Assembly (NCBI GenBank): GCA_037157565.1
Contig: JAZHRO010000003.1
Coordinates: forward strand, 39,879,001-39,943,000
Length of the DNA: 64,000 nucleotides
Origin: Thalassia testudinum
Lineage: Eukaryota; Streptophyta; Magnoliopsida; Alismatales; Hydrocharitaceae
Reading direction: 5' to 3'
Notes under the pieces: model-generated
The model's input: the letters and a program-made list of their open reading frames with translations, nothing else
Databases searched by the model: none
What the model was told of the DNA's origin: nothing
Made by a program: the position numbers and the translations under genes
Shown: positions 1 through 9,571 of the stretch, one piece after another
How positions within the stretch are numbered: the first letter of the stretch is position 1
How the letters are laid out: every line of letters starts with the position of its first letter

Positions 1-280
1 GTGAGCTGGATCAAGCTGAGGTGAGCTGGATTAGGCTGAGTTCCAGCTAGTCTGGGCTTCTCCTTCACCATTTGCCTTCTTGAGTGCTAGGGTTTTAGGG
101 ATCTGTGCATCTGTACATCCCTAACACTCACAAAAACTCATTAAAATGACAATAAAAAATGCAATGCATGCCTATCCTAATTTATGCCTAAATGTAGCCC
201 AAAAACCCGTTTGCGGAGTAAAATCCTAAGAGCTAGGTTAGTTTTAAAGCATAAAAATGATGATAAACTGGTGTTTATCA
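1..280 (-). mobile_element. 5' part of a minus-strand Athila-type LTR (E4 family), cut by the window edge
   Basis: The segment matches the outer ends of the two E4 LTRs (28000-28250 and 51840-52092) almost line by line: the AGCT-rich tail, a stop-rich block around 'ccctaacactcacaaaaa', then 'gatgataaactgg' and the terminal 'gtttatca', which on the minus strand is an LTR start TGATAAAC. Base 281 onward is E1 gag sequence, so an E4-family element or solo LTR was inserted in reverse into E1. The other end of the insertion is outside the window, so a target-site duplication cannot be tested. Confidence 0.8.
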
Positions 281-823
281 AAGGGGGTTGTATTCAGGGA
301 TCACGCCCAAGCAATGACCATGTTGAGGAGTGGAAAAAAGATTGACAAGCCTGATAACACTCCTATAGTTGCATCTCAGAATTCCCCTTCCACACCTAAC
401 CTGACTTTAATCTCCATCGAGGAAGAGCCACACTGCTCTCCCTTGCACAAAATCACCCACAATGAGGATGTTGTCCTTCCACCACCCCTTTCCTGCCATG
501 ACGACCCCTCTACCCAGAAGCTGAGGATGCCCTATCTAGAGTGCATACTTGCTCCTGGGGAATCGTCTGTTGGCTCATCTGGAGCCAAGGATAGGATGGA
601 AGAGATTATGGATACTTTTAAGAAATTCTAGATTAACTTGCTTCTGTTGGAAGCAATTAAACTGATTCCATCCTATGCCAAGTTTCTGAAGGACCTGTGC
701 ACCCAGAAGCGCCGATCTAGGAAATAGGTCCAAACCAAGGTCATCCTTCCTAATCATGTTAGCTCGATTCTCCAGCTTGGAACACCCCCCAAAATGAAAG
801 ACTGAGGGGCCACATATATTTCA
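281..823 (+). pseudogene. gag: E1 gag C-terminus and gag-protease linker, broken
   Basis: Reading from 281 in the frame of the protease gives the motif MTMLRSGKK (about 313-339), the LRSGK-type sequence found where gag meets protease in Athila/Tat elements. It is followed by a Pro/Ser-rich linker and then the sequence LLEAIKLIPSYAKFLKDL, a conserved stretch in front of the protease of this group. Stops fall at 629-631 (TAG where the family has Gln), 725-727 and 803-805. The gag capsid domain is missing because the segment is cut at 281 by a reversed LTR. The first in-frame ATG of the uninterrupted frame (257) lies in that LTR and is not a true start. Confidence 0.7.
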
Positions 824-1297
824 GTGGTAATAGGTAACCAACACATTGACGAGGCTCTGCTCGATCTGGGTGCGGGGCTGAACATTCTACCGAGCTCTGT
901 CTACGACCTTTTGGGAGGAGGCAAGCTAAAGCCTAGTCCAGTAATCCTCCAAGTTGTGGACAGATCACTTTGGATAGTGCAAGGATTGTTGGAACATGTC
1001 CTTGTGAGAGTGGAGGATTTCTTCTTCCCCGTTGACTTTTTGGGACTTGATACTGACCCATCTAATAAGCCAACAAAGCCGTCCATTATTCTCGGATGCC
1101 CCTTCTTCGCCACAGCTGATGCCTCTATAAATTGCAGATCTGGGGCACTTAAAATGGGCTTTGGGAACAAGAAGATCCGGTTGAATGTTTTTGATACTTA
1201 CAAGCAACCCGGATTTGAAGATTATTCTCAGATTGAGGTTGTCGATGAAATAATTGAAGAGACTACTCCAGCACTCTTATGTAGGGATCCCCTTTAG
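824..1297 (+). pseudogene. pro: E1 retroviral-type aspartic protease
   Basis: This is the retropepsin-like protease that cleaves the retrotransposon polyprotein. The catalytic region reads EALLDLGAGLNILP near residues 9-22, with the DLG triplet typical of Athila/Tat in place of the usual DTG or DSG. The flap region follows (VILQVVDRS), then VRVEDFFFPVDFLGLD, and the second hydrophobic-Gly motif is IILGCPFFATADA near residue 90. After that comes the usual KIRLNVFD exit. The frame is open for 158 codons and ends in TAG at 1295-1297, inside the linker to RT. It is in the same frame as gag and RT, so the original product was a single polyprotein. The catalytic Asp is kept, but the polyprotein is broken on both sides. 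Confidence 0.85.
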
Positions 1298-1348
1298 AAG
1301 GTCATATCTAAGGACCATCCCTCGATTATTAAAGAAACTAAAAGGGAA

Positions 1349-2362
1349 ATGCCCAAACTAGAAGAGTTGTTGGGGATACACATTGAGTTTCTATCCCCAC
1401 CCTGGACTATGAAGGTAGATCTGTTGCCTGTAGCGATGACATCTCAACTAAAACCCTCAATCCAAAAGGATCCTGAATTGGAGTTGAAACCCCTCCCGAG
1501 CACATTGAAATATGCTTTCCTTGGCCCTAATAACACGCTCCCCATTATTATCTCATTTGCATTATCTGAATTGCAGGAGGGAGCTCTGCTTGAGTGTTTA
1601 CAATGGCACAAGGAAGCAATTTCCTGGACAATTGCTAATATTGAGGGTGTTGATCCCTCTCTTTGCTTGCATCATATATACACAAACGAGTCCGTGAAGG
1701 CTTTTCGAGATATGCAGAGAAGTCTCAATCTAAATATATGGGTGGTTGTTAAAAAGGAGATTCTGAAATTGCTGGATGCAGGGATTATCTATCCCATTTC
1801 AGATAGTAAATGGGTCAGTCCCATTTATGTTGTTCCCAAAAAGGTAGGAATCACTGTGGAAGAGAATGACCAAGGAGATCTGGTGACCACTAGACCCTCA
1901 ACTGGTTGAAGGGTCTGCATTGATTACCGCCGTTTAAACATGGCTCCCCAGAAAGACCATTTCCCCTTACCGTTTATCGATCAAATTTTGGAACGATTGG
2001 CGGGGAACAAATACTTTTGTTTTCTTGATGGGTACTCTGGGTACAATCAGATAGCCATTTTTCCTAATGATCAGGAGCGTACCACCTTCACGAGTCCGTA
2101 TGAAACTTTTGCATTCCACCGAATGCCATTCAGGCTATGTAATGCTCCTGCCACTTTCCAATGTTGTATGATGGCTATCTTTTCTGATATGATCGACGAG
2201 TTTGTTGAAATTTTCATGGATGACTTCTCCATTTATGGCTCATCATTTGACCTATGCCTTCTGCACCTTGATAAAGTCTTAAACCATTGCGAAGAGGCAA
2301 AGCTGGGAGAAAAGCCACTTTATGGTCCAGCAGGGCATTGTGTTAGGGCATATTGTTTCTGA
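1349..2362 (+). pseudogene. RT: E1 reverse transcriptase, broken by a stop and a frameshift
   Basis: This is the RNA-dependent DNA polymerase domain of a Ty3/Gypsy polyprotein. Visible motifs in order are the primer-region WVSPIYVVPKK (about 1813-1845), RVCIDYRRLN, the motif A block CFLDGYSGYNQI with its catalytic Asp, the FAFHRMPFRLCNAPATFQ block, and the YXDD-equivalent FMDDFSIYG (about 2215-2238). The frame is interrupted by TGA at 1907-1909, where relatives have Trp. Near 2310-2330 a few codons are missing and the frame shifts by one, so the C-terminus continues in the RNase H frame. Catalytic residues are intact but the gene cannot make a complete enzyme. Confidence 0.88.
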
Positions 2363-3332
2363 GAGAGGATTAGAGGTGGACACTGCAAAAATTGATTCCA
2401 TCTCTAAGCTTCCATTGCCCGCCAATGTTCGTCAGGTTAGATCTTTCCTTGTCCTTGCTGGATTTTATAGGCACTTCATTAAAGATTTCAATAAAATCTC
2501 TAAGCCACTCTACGACCTGTTAGCGAAGGATGTCTCCTTCGATTTTGATGAAAGATGTGGTGAGGCTTTCCAAGTTTTGAAGAAAGTTCTCATTGCTGCG
2601 TCGATTCTCCAAGCACCAGGATGGACCCTCCCGTTTGAGCTTATGTGCGATGCTTCCGATTTTGCAATTGGAGCGGTCTTAGGTCAAAGGGTTGATGGCA
2701 AACCTCATGTGCTGCATTATGCCAGCAAGACCCTTATGGATCCTCAGCAAGACTACATGTTCACTGAAAAGGAATTACTTGCTGTAGTATTTGCTTTGGA
2801 AAAGTTTTGGTCTTATCTTTTGGGATCCAAGGTTGTAGTCTTCACTGATCATTCTGCCTTAAAGCATCTTCTGGCTAAAAAGGACACCAAACCTTGCCTA
2901 ATTCGTTGGATTCTACTACTCCAAGAATTTGACCTGGAAATTAAAGATAAGAAAGGAGTTGAGAATGTGGTAGCAGACCATTTGTCTAGGATCCCTATTG
3001 AGGCATCAAACCCTGCTGGCAGTATTCAGGAGACTTTCCTTGATGAGTCTTTGATGGCCGTGGAAGCTAAAACTCCTTGGTTCGCTGACATAGTGAACTA
3101 TTTGGTCACAGGAATTACCCCCAGTACTTGGGACAACCAGAAGCGAGACAGGTTTCTCGCCAACGCTAAATTTTATCACTGGGAGGAAGTCGAGGTTTTT
3201 AGAGTAGGCCCTGACCAGCTTTTTCGCCGTTGCATCCCTGACGAAGAACAAAGAAGTGTTCTGAGTTTCTGCCATGACCTCCATTGTGGGGGACATTTTA
3301 GTGGGAAAAAGACTACCCATAAGGTTCTTTAG
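2322..3332 (+). pseudogene. RNaseH: E1 RT connection and RNase H domain
   Basis: The frame continues RT after the frameshift ([35 protein letters not shown]) and then gives RNase H. Acidic residues of the RNase H fold are all visible: [14 protein letters not shown], the Glu in [16 protein letters not shown], the Asp in [13 protein letters not shown], and the Asp in VADHLSRI. This domain removes the RNA strand during cDNA synthesis. The last 70 residues enter the integrase N-terminus ([20 protein letters not shown]), which carries the His-His half of the zinc-binding HHCC motif. The frame ends with TAG at 3330-3332 where relatives have Gln. Confidence 0.85.
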
Positions 3333-4356
3333 TCTGGCTTTTGGTGGCCCACATTATTCTGAGATGCACATATGTATGTGGGCGCATGTCTACATTGCCA
3401 GCAGATGGGAACCATTGGAAAAAGGGACGAGATGCCCCAACAACCTATCCTCCCTGTTGAAATCTTTGATATTTGGGGCATTGACTTCATGGGTCCCTTT
3501 CCTATGTCCTTCGGATATGAATACATCCTTGTGGCTGTTGACTATGTATCGAAATGGATAGAAGCCATACCCACACGAATCAATGACCATTTCGTGGTCT
3601 TAGGCTTTGTTAAGGCTAATATCATTTCTCGATATGGGTGCCCAAGGAAGATCATAAGTGATGGAGGACCTCACTTTAAAAATGTACACTTCACAAGACT
3701 ACTTCAAAATTTGGGAGTCAACCACATGATAGCCACACCTTATCATCCCCAAATGAGTGGACAAGTTGAAGTGTCTAATAGGGAGATTAAGCGAATTTTA
3801 GAAAAAACTGTCAGGCCTGATCGGAAGGATTGGTCTAAAAAACTAAATGATACTCTTTAGGCCTATAGAACTACGTATAAGACTCCCTTGGGCATGTCTC
3901 CTTTCCATCTTATCTACGGAAAAGCGTGCCATCCTCCCGTGGAAATCCAACATAAAGCTTATTGGGCTATTAAAAATGTTAACTTGAATCTGGATAAAGC
4001 GGGAAAGGCAAGTATGTTAGAATTAAGTGAGCTTGAGGAGCTTCGTAATGAAGCTTATGAAACTTCTCAAGCTTACAAGCAACGTACAAAAGTCTTCTAT
4101 GACAAGCACATCATTAGAAAGACTTTTGAGCCCAACCAGTGGGTCTGGCTTTTCAAATCTTGACTTAAATTATTTCCTGGAAAGCTCAAGTCCCACTGGG
4201 ATGGGCCATACATTGTTATCAATACTTTCCCTCATTGAGTTGTAGAGATTAGGAACCCAATTTTAGGTGCAAGCTTTAAGGTAAATGGCCAGCGACTTAA
4301 ACCGTATATTACTCTTTCAGATGGCCAGGTTTAGGATGCACTTCGGCTTGAGGAGC
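3333..4356 (+). pseudogene. IN: E1 integrase, with several nonsense changes
   Basis: The integrase joins element cDNA to the host chromosome. The frame is the same as RNase H. Zinc-finger cysteines appear in CLHCQQMG. The catalytic core has [11 protein letters not shown] with the first Asp, ISDGGPHF with the second Asp and [12 protein letters not shown] with the Glu, i.e. an intact DDE triad. The C-terminal part has GMSPFHLIYGKACH and ends with a degenerate VNGQRLKPY module near 4290-4310. Stops occur at 3330-3332, in the WWP region near 3360, at 3858-3860 (TAG for Trp) and at 4161-4163 (TGA, probably for Arg). Most of these fit C-to-T changes on one strand or the other. Confidence 0.87.
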
Positions 4357-4410
4357 CTTAGCTCTTCCCACTCTCCTCCTCAGGTGATATTCTTCTATAT
4401 CAGCATTTTT

Positions 4411-4450
4411 CCAATGAGGACATTGTTAGTCTTAGGAATGGTGGGGTATA
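4411..4450 (+). other. E1 post-pol conserved box (TGAGGACATTG ... GGTGGGGT)
   Basis: Directly after the end of the integrase frame lies 'ccaatgaggacattgttag' followed by a G-rich run. The same arrangement occurs after the last coding sequence of E2, E3, E4, E6 and E7. Its function is unknown; it may be an RNA signal or a secondary plus-strand priming site. Confidence 0.6.
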
Positions 4451-5893
4451 ACCAGAGAATGTTTATAGCATTTATAAATTTTGCATACATATTTATTTGT
4501 ATAAAAAAAAGAATTCTCTTTTCTTGAGCTGAATGGGTTAGTCCCTAGCAGAATACCTTTGTCATTGGAGGTTTATCTTCTTAAAATTATTTCTTAAGTT
4601 TAGAATCCAGTACATTTATTTCATGTGCACGTAGACTTGGTAATAGATCATTGAAGAAAACCAATAAGAATTTGTAGTCTACTAAACCCTTGGACAGTTC
4701 ATGGGGAGTCAGGCATACTATCTTCTAGTAGATCCACCTCATATTTGTGAGAAGAAAGTAGAGAGATTACTGGTGCAATAAGGTTAGTGCAAGGACTCTT
4801 ATGTTTGGGACAATTAGATGATGATACTTTAGAGTTAGGCATAGTTTTCACTCTCTGTTCCTGTGTGCGTACTTTGTGTGAATTCCTAAGAGTCACCAAA
4901 TAAGGTAGATACACAAAAATTGAGTCTTAATGAAGCTATGACTATGGTGGATGGTTACGACCGTCCTTCATAGAGTCCTCACCTGAAGGAGGGTAATAGT
5001 GTCAAAGTTCAGAAATATGTCTGCTTTATCCATTCCTTCCCGGTGCCGAGAATAGGCACTTCCACCAAATAAGCCACACAATATCCTCTTGACCATCATC
5101 ATCCTTAATAATGCCTCATAAATAAAAGTCTGTGTCGTATTATGTTGATTTATAGAAAAAAGAGAGAAAAACAAAATAATAAAAAGAAGAAACAGTTATA
5201 TGCAAAAAAAATAAATAAAAAAAAAGAAAGAGAAAGAAAGAAGAAAAAAAAAGTCCAAGTTTATAATGTAAGACTATTTCTGAGGCAACAGAACACCAAT
5301 CGCATTCCACCAAATATGACCCATACCTACCTTCTAGTATTTCTGATCGCCCAAATACTGGTTGAGGACTCTAACTTAGCTGTAGAGTTATTAGGACTTT
5401 AATTGAAGCATGGATTCCATGTGAGGCCACCAAAGAGAGTACAATTACTAAATCTGGCAAGATTTGTGATCTCAGAAAGAAAGAAAAGAGTGAGCACCTA
5501 GGAACATCAAGAGAGCACAGTTGTTTAGGCTCTCTCTGAGTTGACTTTTCCACTAGTCTAGAGATCTAGAGTCTGTAGTACTAGACTACATGTAGCACCA
5601 GATGAGTGTGTGCCACCAAATACAAATCCATTCTACTTGATATCTCCTACCTAAGCCAAAAGCCGGGGTCAAATTACAGATTTTCTTCTACTTTATCCAC
5701 AAGGGAAGTAGTTGCCTATCCCGACATAAATATTTACCAAGGGTGAAGTACGAACTCCCAATGGGAATTGGCTTTTTCACTTGGATCTGTTACTTACGCT
5801 ATTATCACATCGCATTTGTCTGGATCTCTAAAGTTTTGAAATAACAAAAGAAGAAATCTTCTGATTACTTCTATTATTTTTAATTTTTGCTAT
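4451..5893 (+). other. E1 non-coding post-pol region with recurring CCACCAAAT motifs
   Basis: About 1.4 kb without a supported gene. The motif caccaaat or close variants recurs at about 4894, 5062, 5307, 5426 and 5612. An A/G-rich low-complexity tract occupies 5150-5255. An inverted repeat TAGTCTAG/CTAGACTA lies at 5554-5588. E6 shows the same motif series in the same relative order on the opposite strand, so this is conserved element sequence and not random spacer. Confidence 0.6.
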
Positions 5894-5923
5894 GGACTAG
5901 CAAATCTTAGGCATGAGGGTATT
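5894..5923 (+). promoter_or_regulatory. E1 polypurine tract (plus-strand primer site)
   Basis: GGACTAGCAAATCTTAGGCA followed by TGAGGGTATT abuts the LTR start TGATGAG. The position directly 5' of the 3' LTR and the similarity to the tracts of E2, E3, E4, E6 and E8 identify it. Confidence 0.75.
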
Positions 5924-6805
5924 TGATGAGTCCATTTTAATGGATTATTATTACGCCTAAGTTAACTTTAATCTTACCATTTAGATTTCTTAATAACTAA
6001 ATTAAGTTACAGAAAGTTTGCATGCATCATTATTTAAGTTTGCATTTATTTTATACCATTCTACAACTTAATATGTAATGATTTTATGTTTTTATGCTGC
6101 AGGAATAATAATGGGAAAAGAACAAGGAGGGGAGGGTAAATTCCCCTCTCAAACAACTGGCTCCATCTTTTCCCCATTCTCCAGCCACCCTCAACAAATG
6201 TAAACCGCCGTCGACTAAAATTAGGAGGGGATTTTGAAAATCCCTGGAAGGGCGAAAGAGAGGAGTTGAGAAGAGGCGGAGCATACGAGAAGAGAGCCAT
6301 CATCTAGGAACCGTGCAACCACCGCGAGCACTGTGCACCAAGTCTTCCACCGCAAACAACCCTCCAGCCTGCACCTACATCCACTGTCCATCACTCCCTC
6401 CAGCCACACCCGCAGGCACTGCACAGCAGGAAGCACCTTCGCGCACTCATCGCCAGCACCCACACGGGCAACACCTTGTCTACCCTTGCACGCCCGTAGG
6501 CACCCACTCCAGCACCACCAAGCACCCGCAGGCACCACACTATCTCCACTGTAGAGCGCACCTCCAAGCACCCATCTCCAGTGCCTCCTTGCAGCGCCAT
6601 AACCTTCACGCTACCACCGTCCACCGCAACCTTCCACCCTGTAGGCACCAGCTCCAGCACCACGAGGCGCCCGCAGGCACCGTGCCTTCTCCATTGCAGA
6701 GCGCACCTCTGCGTGCCCATCTCCAGCACCTCCCTACAGCGCCTCCACCATGCACGCCCGCCATCGCCTGCAGGCTTGTTCAAGTGCCTCGCCCCACCCG
6801 CGCCC
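5924..6805 (+). mobile_element. E1 3' LTR, first part
   Basis: The LTR begins TGATGAGTCCATTTTAATGG right after the polypurine tract, a start common in Tat/Athila-group LTRs. It has an AT-rich first 180 bases, then a GC-rich, CAC-rich part with tandem repeats. It breaks off at 6805, where the TGATTGCACC start of the E2 5' LTR follows. Several overlapping open frames on both strands (for example 6313-6888 plus and 6391-6819 minus) arise only from the GC-rich composition and are not genes. Confidence 0.75.
6352..6805 (+). repeat. GC-rich tandem repeat, period about 145 bp, inside E1 LTR
   Basis: The block starting 'taggcacccactccagcacc' at 6497 recurs diverged at 6642 ('taggcaccagctccagcacc'), an offset of 145 bases, and a weaker earlier copy includes 'cccgcaggcactgcacag' near 6407. 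Shared anchors are cccgcaggcacc, agagcgcacctc and cccatctccag. The last copy is cut by E2 at 6806. Confidence 0.6.
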
Positions 6806-7183
6806 TGATTGCACCGCAAAAATACACCTGCAATAGTGCCTTCTTGTGCTATTTCCTAGCATTACCTATGCATATTAGGGTTCCATAATCGCATTTGTAA
6901 AAATACATGCATGCATGCATTTAATTGAGTGGAGAGGAGAATAAATAAGTGGCCTTGCATTTTACATTTTTCTCAAGTGCATCTTTGCAATATTTCCATC
7001 TCCATTTTTCATTTCTTTTTTATTTTGACTTCCTCCCGTGGCTGCATCTTCTTCTTCTCCGCACGCCATGCTTCCCTCCAGCAGCCCTCTCCCTATCAGC
7101 CCTTCCCTGCGGCTACCACTTCGTGCCGTGGCCATGCATGAGCCATGCACAGCCAGGGCTTGGCTTTGCATGGCTTTCTTCTT

Positions 7184-7195
7184 CTATAAAAAGCC
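7184..7195 (+). promoter_or_regulatory. E2 5' LTR TATA box
   Basis: CTATAAAAAGCC in a GC-rich setting. The same box sits at the corresponding place in the other LTRs of the family (14794, 32631, 41238), each followed by C-rich sequence. This makes it the likely core promoter; transcription would start about 30 bases downstream. Confidence 0.6.
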
Positions 7196-7330
7196 ACGGC
7201 TCCTCGTAAAAACTAGTCTGATCCCAGCCAAAGAAAACCACACCAGCACTTCTTCTCCAGGCCATCGTCTTCTCCTCCCTCTCCCTCCATACGTCGGCCT
7301 TCATCAGAGACACCCAGAGGGTAGGAGCCC

Positions 7331-7357
7331 TCACTGTGGTGCACACCACCACAGTGA
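7331..7357 (+). other. Inverted repeat A in the E2 LTR leader
   Basis: Arms TCACTGTGGTG (7331-7341) and CACCACAGTGA (7347-7357) are perfect 11-base complements around the five-base loop CACAC, about 150 bases after the TATA box and so within the presumed RNA. The E3 3' LTR keeps the pairing with different bases. Confidence 0.6.
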
Positions 7358-7827
7358 GACCACCACCACCGAGCTCTTCAAAGAACTGGTGGGCATGGTG
7401 GCTCTTTTCTACTTTTTTTTCCTGCTCTAGCACCTTCAGCCATGACCTCAAGCTTCAAGATCTGAAGTTCGAAGCTCAGGGGCAGCAGCAGCAGCCCCGA
7501 CCCCTTCCGCGCAAGCTGCAGGCGCCCCAGCCCCTTCCACGTGCGCCTGTAGACTTCTCCGCTTCCCACGCTCTCCGCCCTATCAAGCTCTCTTCCGCTC
7601 GCAACCGGCCTCTGCGCACCTCTACAGCGGCCGGCCAAGCACCCCAGTAGCACGTACAGACCTCCGCATGCCCTGTCATGCCCCTTCGCTTACAATCCAG
7701 CCCCCCTTCGCACGCTCTGTCGTGAGGTATGCCCGCAAGGCAGCAGCTGCAGCCACTCCTCTGCGCGGGCCGTGCCGTCCGCACTCACACCACCGGCAGC
7801 TCCCGGTTGCGCGGTGTGGACGACCAC

Positions 7828-7870
7828 TGTAGCCACAGTTCACGCGAGTCTACGTGACACTGTGGCTACA
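7828..7870 (+). other. Inverted repeat B in the E2 LTR leader
   Basis: Arms TGTAGCCACAGT (7828-7839) and ACTGTGGCTACA (7859-7870) are perfect. Directly inside, TCACG (7840-7844) pairs with CGTGA (7853-7857), giving a 17-pair stem with one bulged C and an eight-base loop. The core CACTGTAGCCA/TGGCTACAGTG is kept, with at most one change, in the other three LTRs of the family. Confidence 0.65.
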
Positions 7871-7875
7871 ATGTG

Positions 7876-7907
7876 GTGACAGGAAAGCTTCTCACTTTAC
7901 CGGTCAC
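7876..7907 (+). other. Inverted repeat C in the E2 LTR leader
   Basis: GTGACAGGAAAG (from 7877) faces CTTTACCGGTCAC with one mismatch and one bulge, six bases after repeat B. The 3' LTR copy (15425-15460) is perfect over ten pairs. Confidence 0.5.
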
Positions 7908-8232
7908 TCGGCGTGCCGCAACCAACCGCAACCCACGCATGCGTCTCTGCCCGTGTCGCCCGCACTCGCCCGCACCCGTCTGCCTCGCCTGCACTCGCCC
8001 ACACGTGCCTGCCTTCGCTTGCTCCCTTCGACAGCGCCTGCGAGCGCCCGTGCCAGCCTTCGTGTAGCACGGTGTGCTACGTCTCCTCTCCGCGCCCTTC
8101 GCCCTCCAGTGCGCACTCCTCTATGCGCATATGAACCTGTGCATGAGTTTGAACCACCAGACGATGCCCTACGCGTGCAGACGGCTTAAAATGCCCTTTC
8201 CTGCCTCCAACAGAGCAGCTGCTCTCTCTCCT

Positions 8233-8860
8233 GCTCCCTCTCTCTCTCTCTCACTCTCTCTCACAACACTCTCTCACTCTCTCTTTACATTGACGCTCAC
8301 ACACACCTACAGCAACACTTCCACACACACACACACACCTACACTCTATTAGATACATATATATATATATATACGTATACTTATATATATTGATATATAT
8401 ATATATACATATATATATATACTTATATTTATACATATAGTAGTACCTATATACTTCTGTATTAGTATACATATATTTATATACACATATATCTGTACAT
8501 ATATTAGTACTTATATAGATATGCATTAGTCTATATACATACACATATATATATATACATCTATATACGTATATATATACATATATATACACATATACAT
8601 ATACATACATACATATATACATATATTTATATACATACATATATATATATAAGTATACTTATATCTATATATATACTATTACTAAGTATAGATACATACA
8701 TATATATATCTACATATATACATATACATACATATCTAGCTACATATACCTATATATACATATATTATTATATATATATATACATATATATATAACTATA
8801 TATTTATAACCATATATATATATAGATATATTTACATACATATATATATATATATTTTCA
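8233..8860. repeat. CT, CA and TA-rich microsatellite tract in E2 5' LTR
   Basis: A (TC)n run (8233-8285), a (CA)n run (8300-8340), then about 500 bases of TATA/CATA repeats. The order CT, CA, TA is kept in all LTRs of the family. The 129-codon open frame on the minus strand here is a by-product of the simple repeat. Confidence 0.85.
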
Positions 8861-9555
8861 CATTATTTACCATACGTGGTATCACGGGAATATCCGCACC
8901 AGTTGCTGATATTCCCCGATACACGCGTACAAAAAGCGTGTTCGCATTCATCTTCCACCATCCATCCCACACTCCACGTGGCACCTAGTCCTGTTGGTTG
9001 CATCTCTCTAGACGACAACCGACTTGACACCATGCTACACTCCATCTCCACCTCCACCCCCACCCCTTTATATACATAATATATGCCTATATATATATAC
9101 TGTATTTACTTTATTTCTGTTTCACTGTCCTGTTAGTAAAAAGATAAAAAAATATATAAAAGAGAAAAGATAATCTTTGACTTGCAGGTACTCCGTCTTG
9201 CAAATAGCAAGACCAGTTTTGGAATCCTATTTTGGCTCAAAGCCAAGAACCCAATTTTGAGGGTGTGCCTCAAGGACAAAGATTACCAGAAAAAAATCTG
9301 AATGAGAAAAACACCAAAAACACAATAAACGAACGGAAGAGACTCGTTATAGGAAAGGCGTAGAAACTTAACTTGTTACCCCAGTTCCCTGAGTTTGACC
9401 CAGGGCCTAAAAGTGACAACATAAAATCAAGTAGGCCAGGTTAAAAATTTTGTAAAGAGATGGTTAGGTCCGATTTAGGTTAACCACTATACAACCTTCA
9501 ACGATAAATTCATCATATTAACAACCTATCCGGGTCCGGCACCACATCTTTTCTT

Positions 9556-9571
9556 CCGTCGTTGCCGGGGA
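9556..9571 (+). promoter_or_regulatory. E2 primer binding site
   Basis: CCGTCGTTGCCGGGGA lies 11 bases after the LTR end. It resembles the TGGCGCCGTTGCCGGGGA site of Athila/Tat elements, which I recall as matching the 3' end of a plant tRNA (reported as Asp; not checked here). E3 has GGCGCTGTTGCCGGG in the same place. Confidence 0.6.

Larger units (their letters stand above)
6806..9544 (+). repeat. E2 5' LTR
   Basis: About 2.74 kb from TGATTGCACCGCAAAAATAC to GGCACCA. The first 1.7 kb matches the start of the E2 3' LTR, and the full length matches both E3 LTRs. It contains CATGCATGCATG near the start, a TATA box, a C-rich exon-like part with inverted repeats, CT runs, a TA-rich microsatellite, a unique block beginning 'ttttcacattatttacc' at about 8856, and an AT-rich end. 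Open frames inside it on both strands have no recognisable protein. Confidence 0.85.

Noticed and set aside
5142..5402. 86-codon Lys-rich plus-strand frame in E1
   Set aside because: Mostly an A/G-rich low-complexity tract in the post-pol non-coding region.
4699..5893. An env-like gene between integrase and the polypurine tract, as reported in some Athila elements
   Set aside because: No long frame, signal peptide or membrane segment is visible in E1 or in the matching part of E6.
6313..6888. 191-codon plus-strand frame and overlapping minus-strand frames (6221-6571, 6391-6819)
   Set aside because: They lie in a GC-rich tandem repeat inside an LTR, run on both strands at once, cross the E1/E2 boundary and show no protein motif.
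8251..8640. 129-codon Tyr/Ile/Val-rich minus-strand frame, also similar frames at 16014, 33540 and 42830
   Set aside because: Translation of TA/CATA simple repeat.
8351..8860. CRISPR-like array from repeated TATACATATA units
   Set aside because: Simple-sequence repeat with no spacers, in plant DNA.
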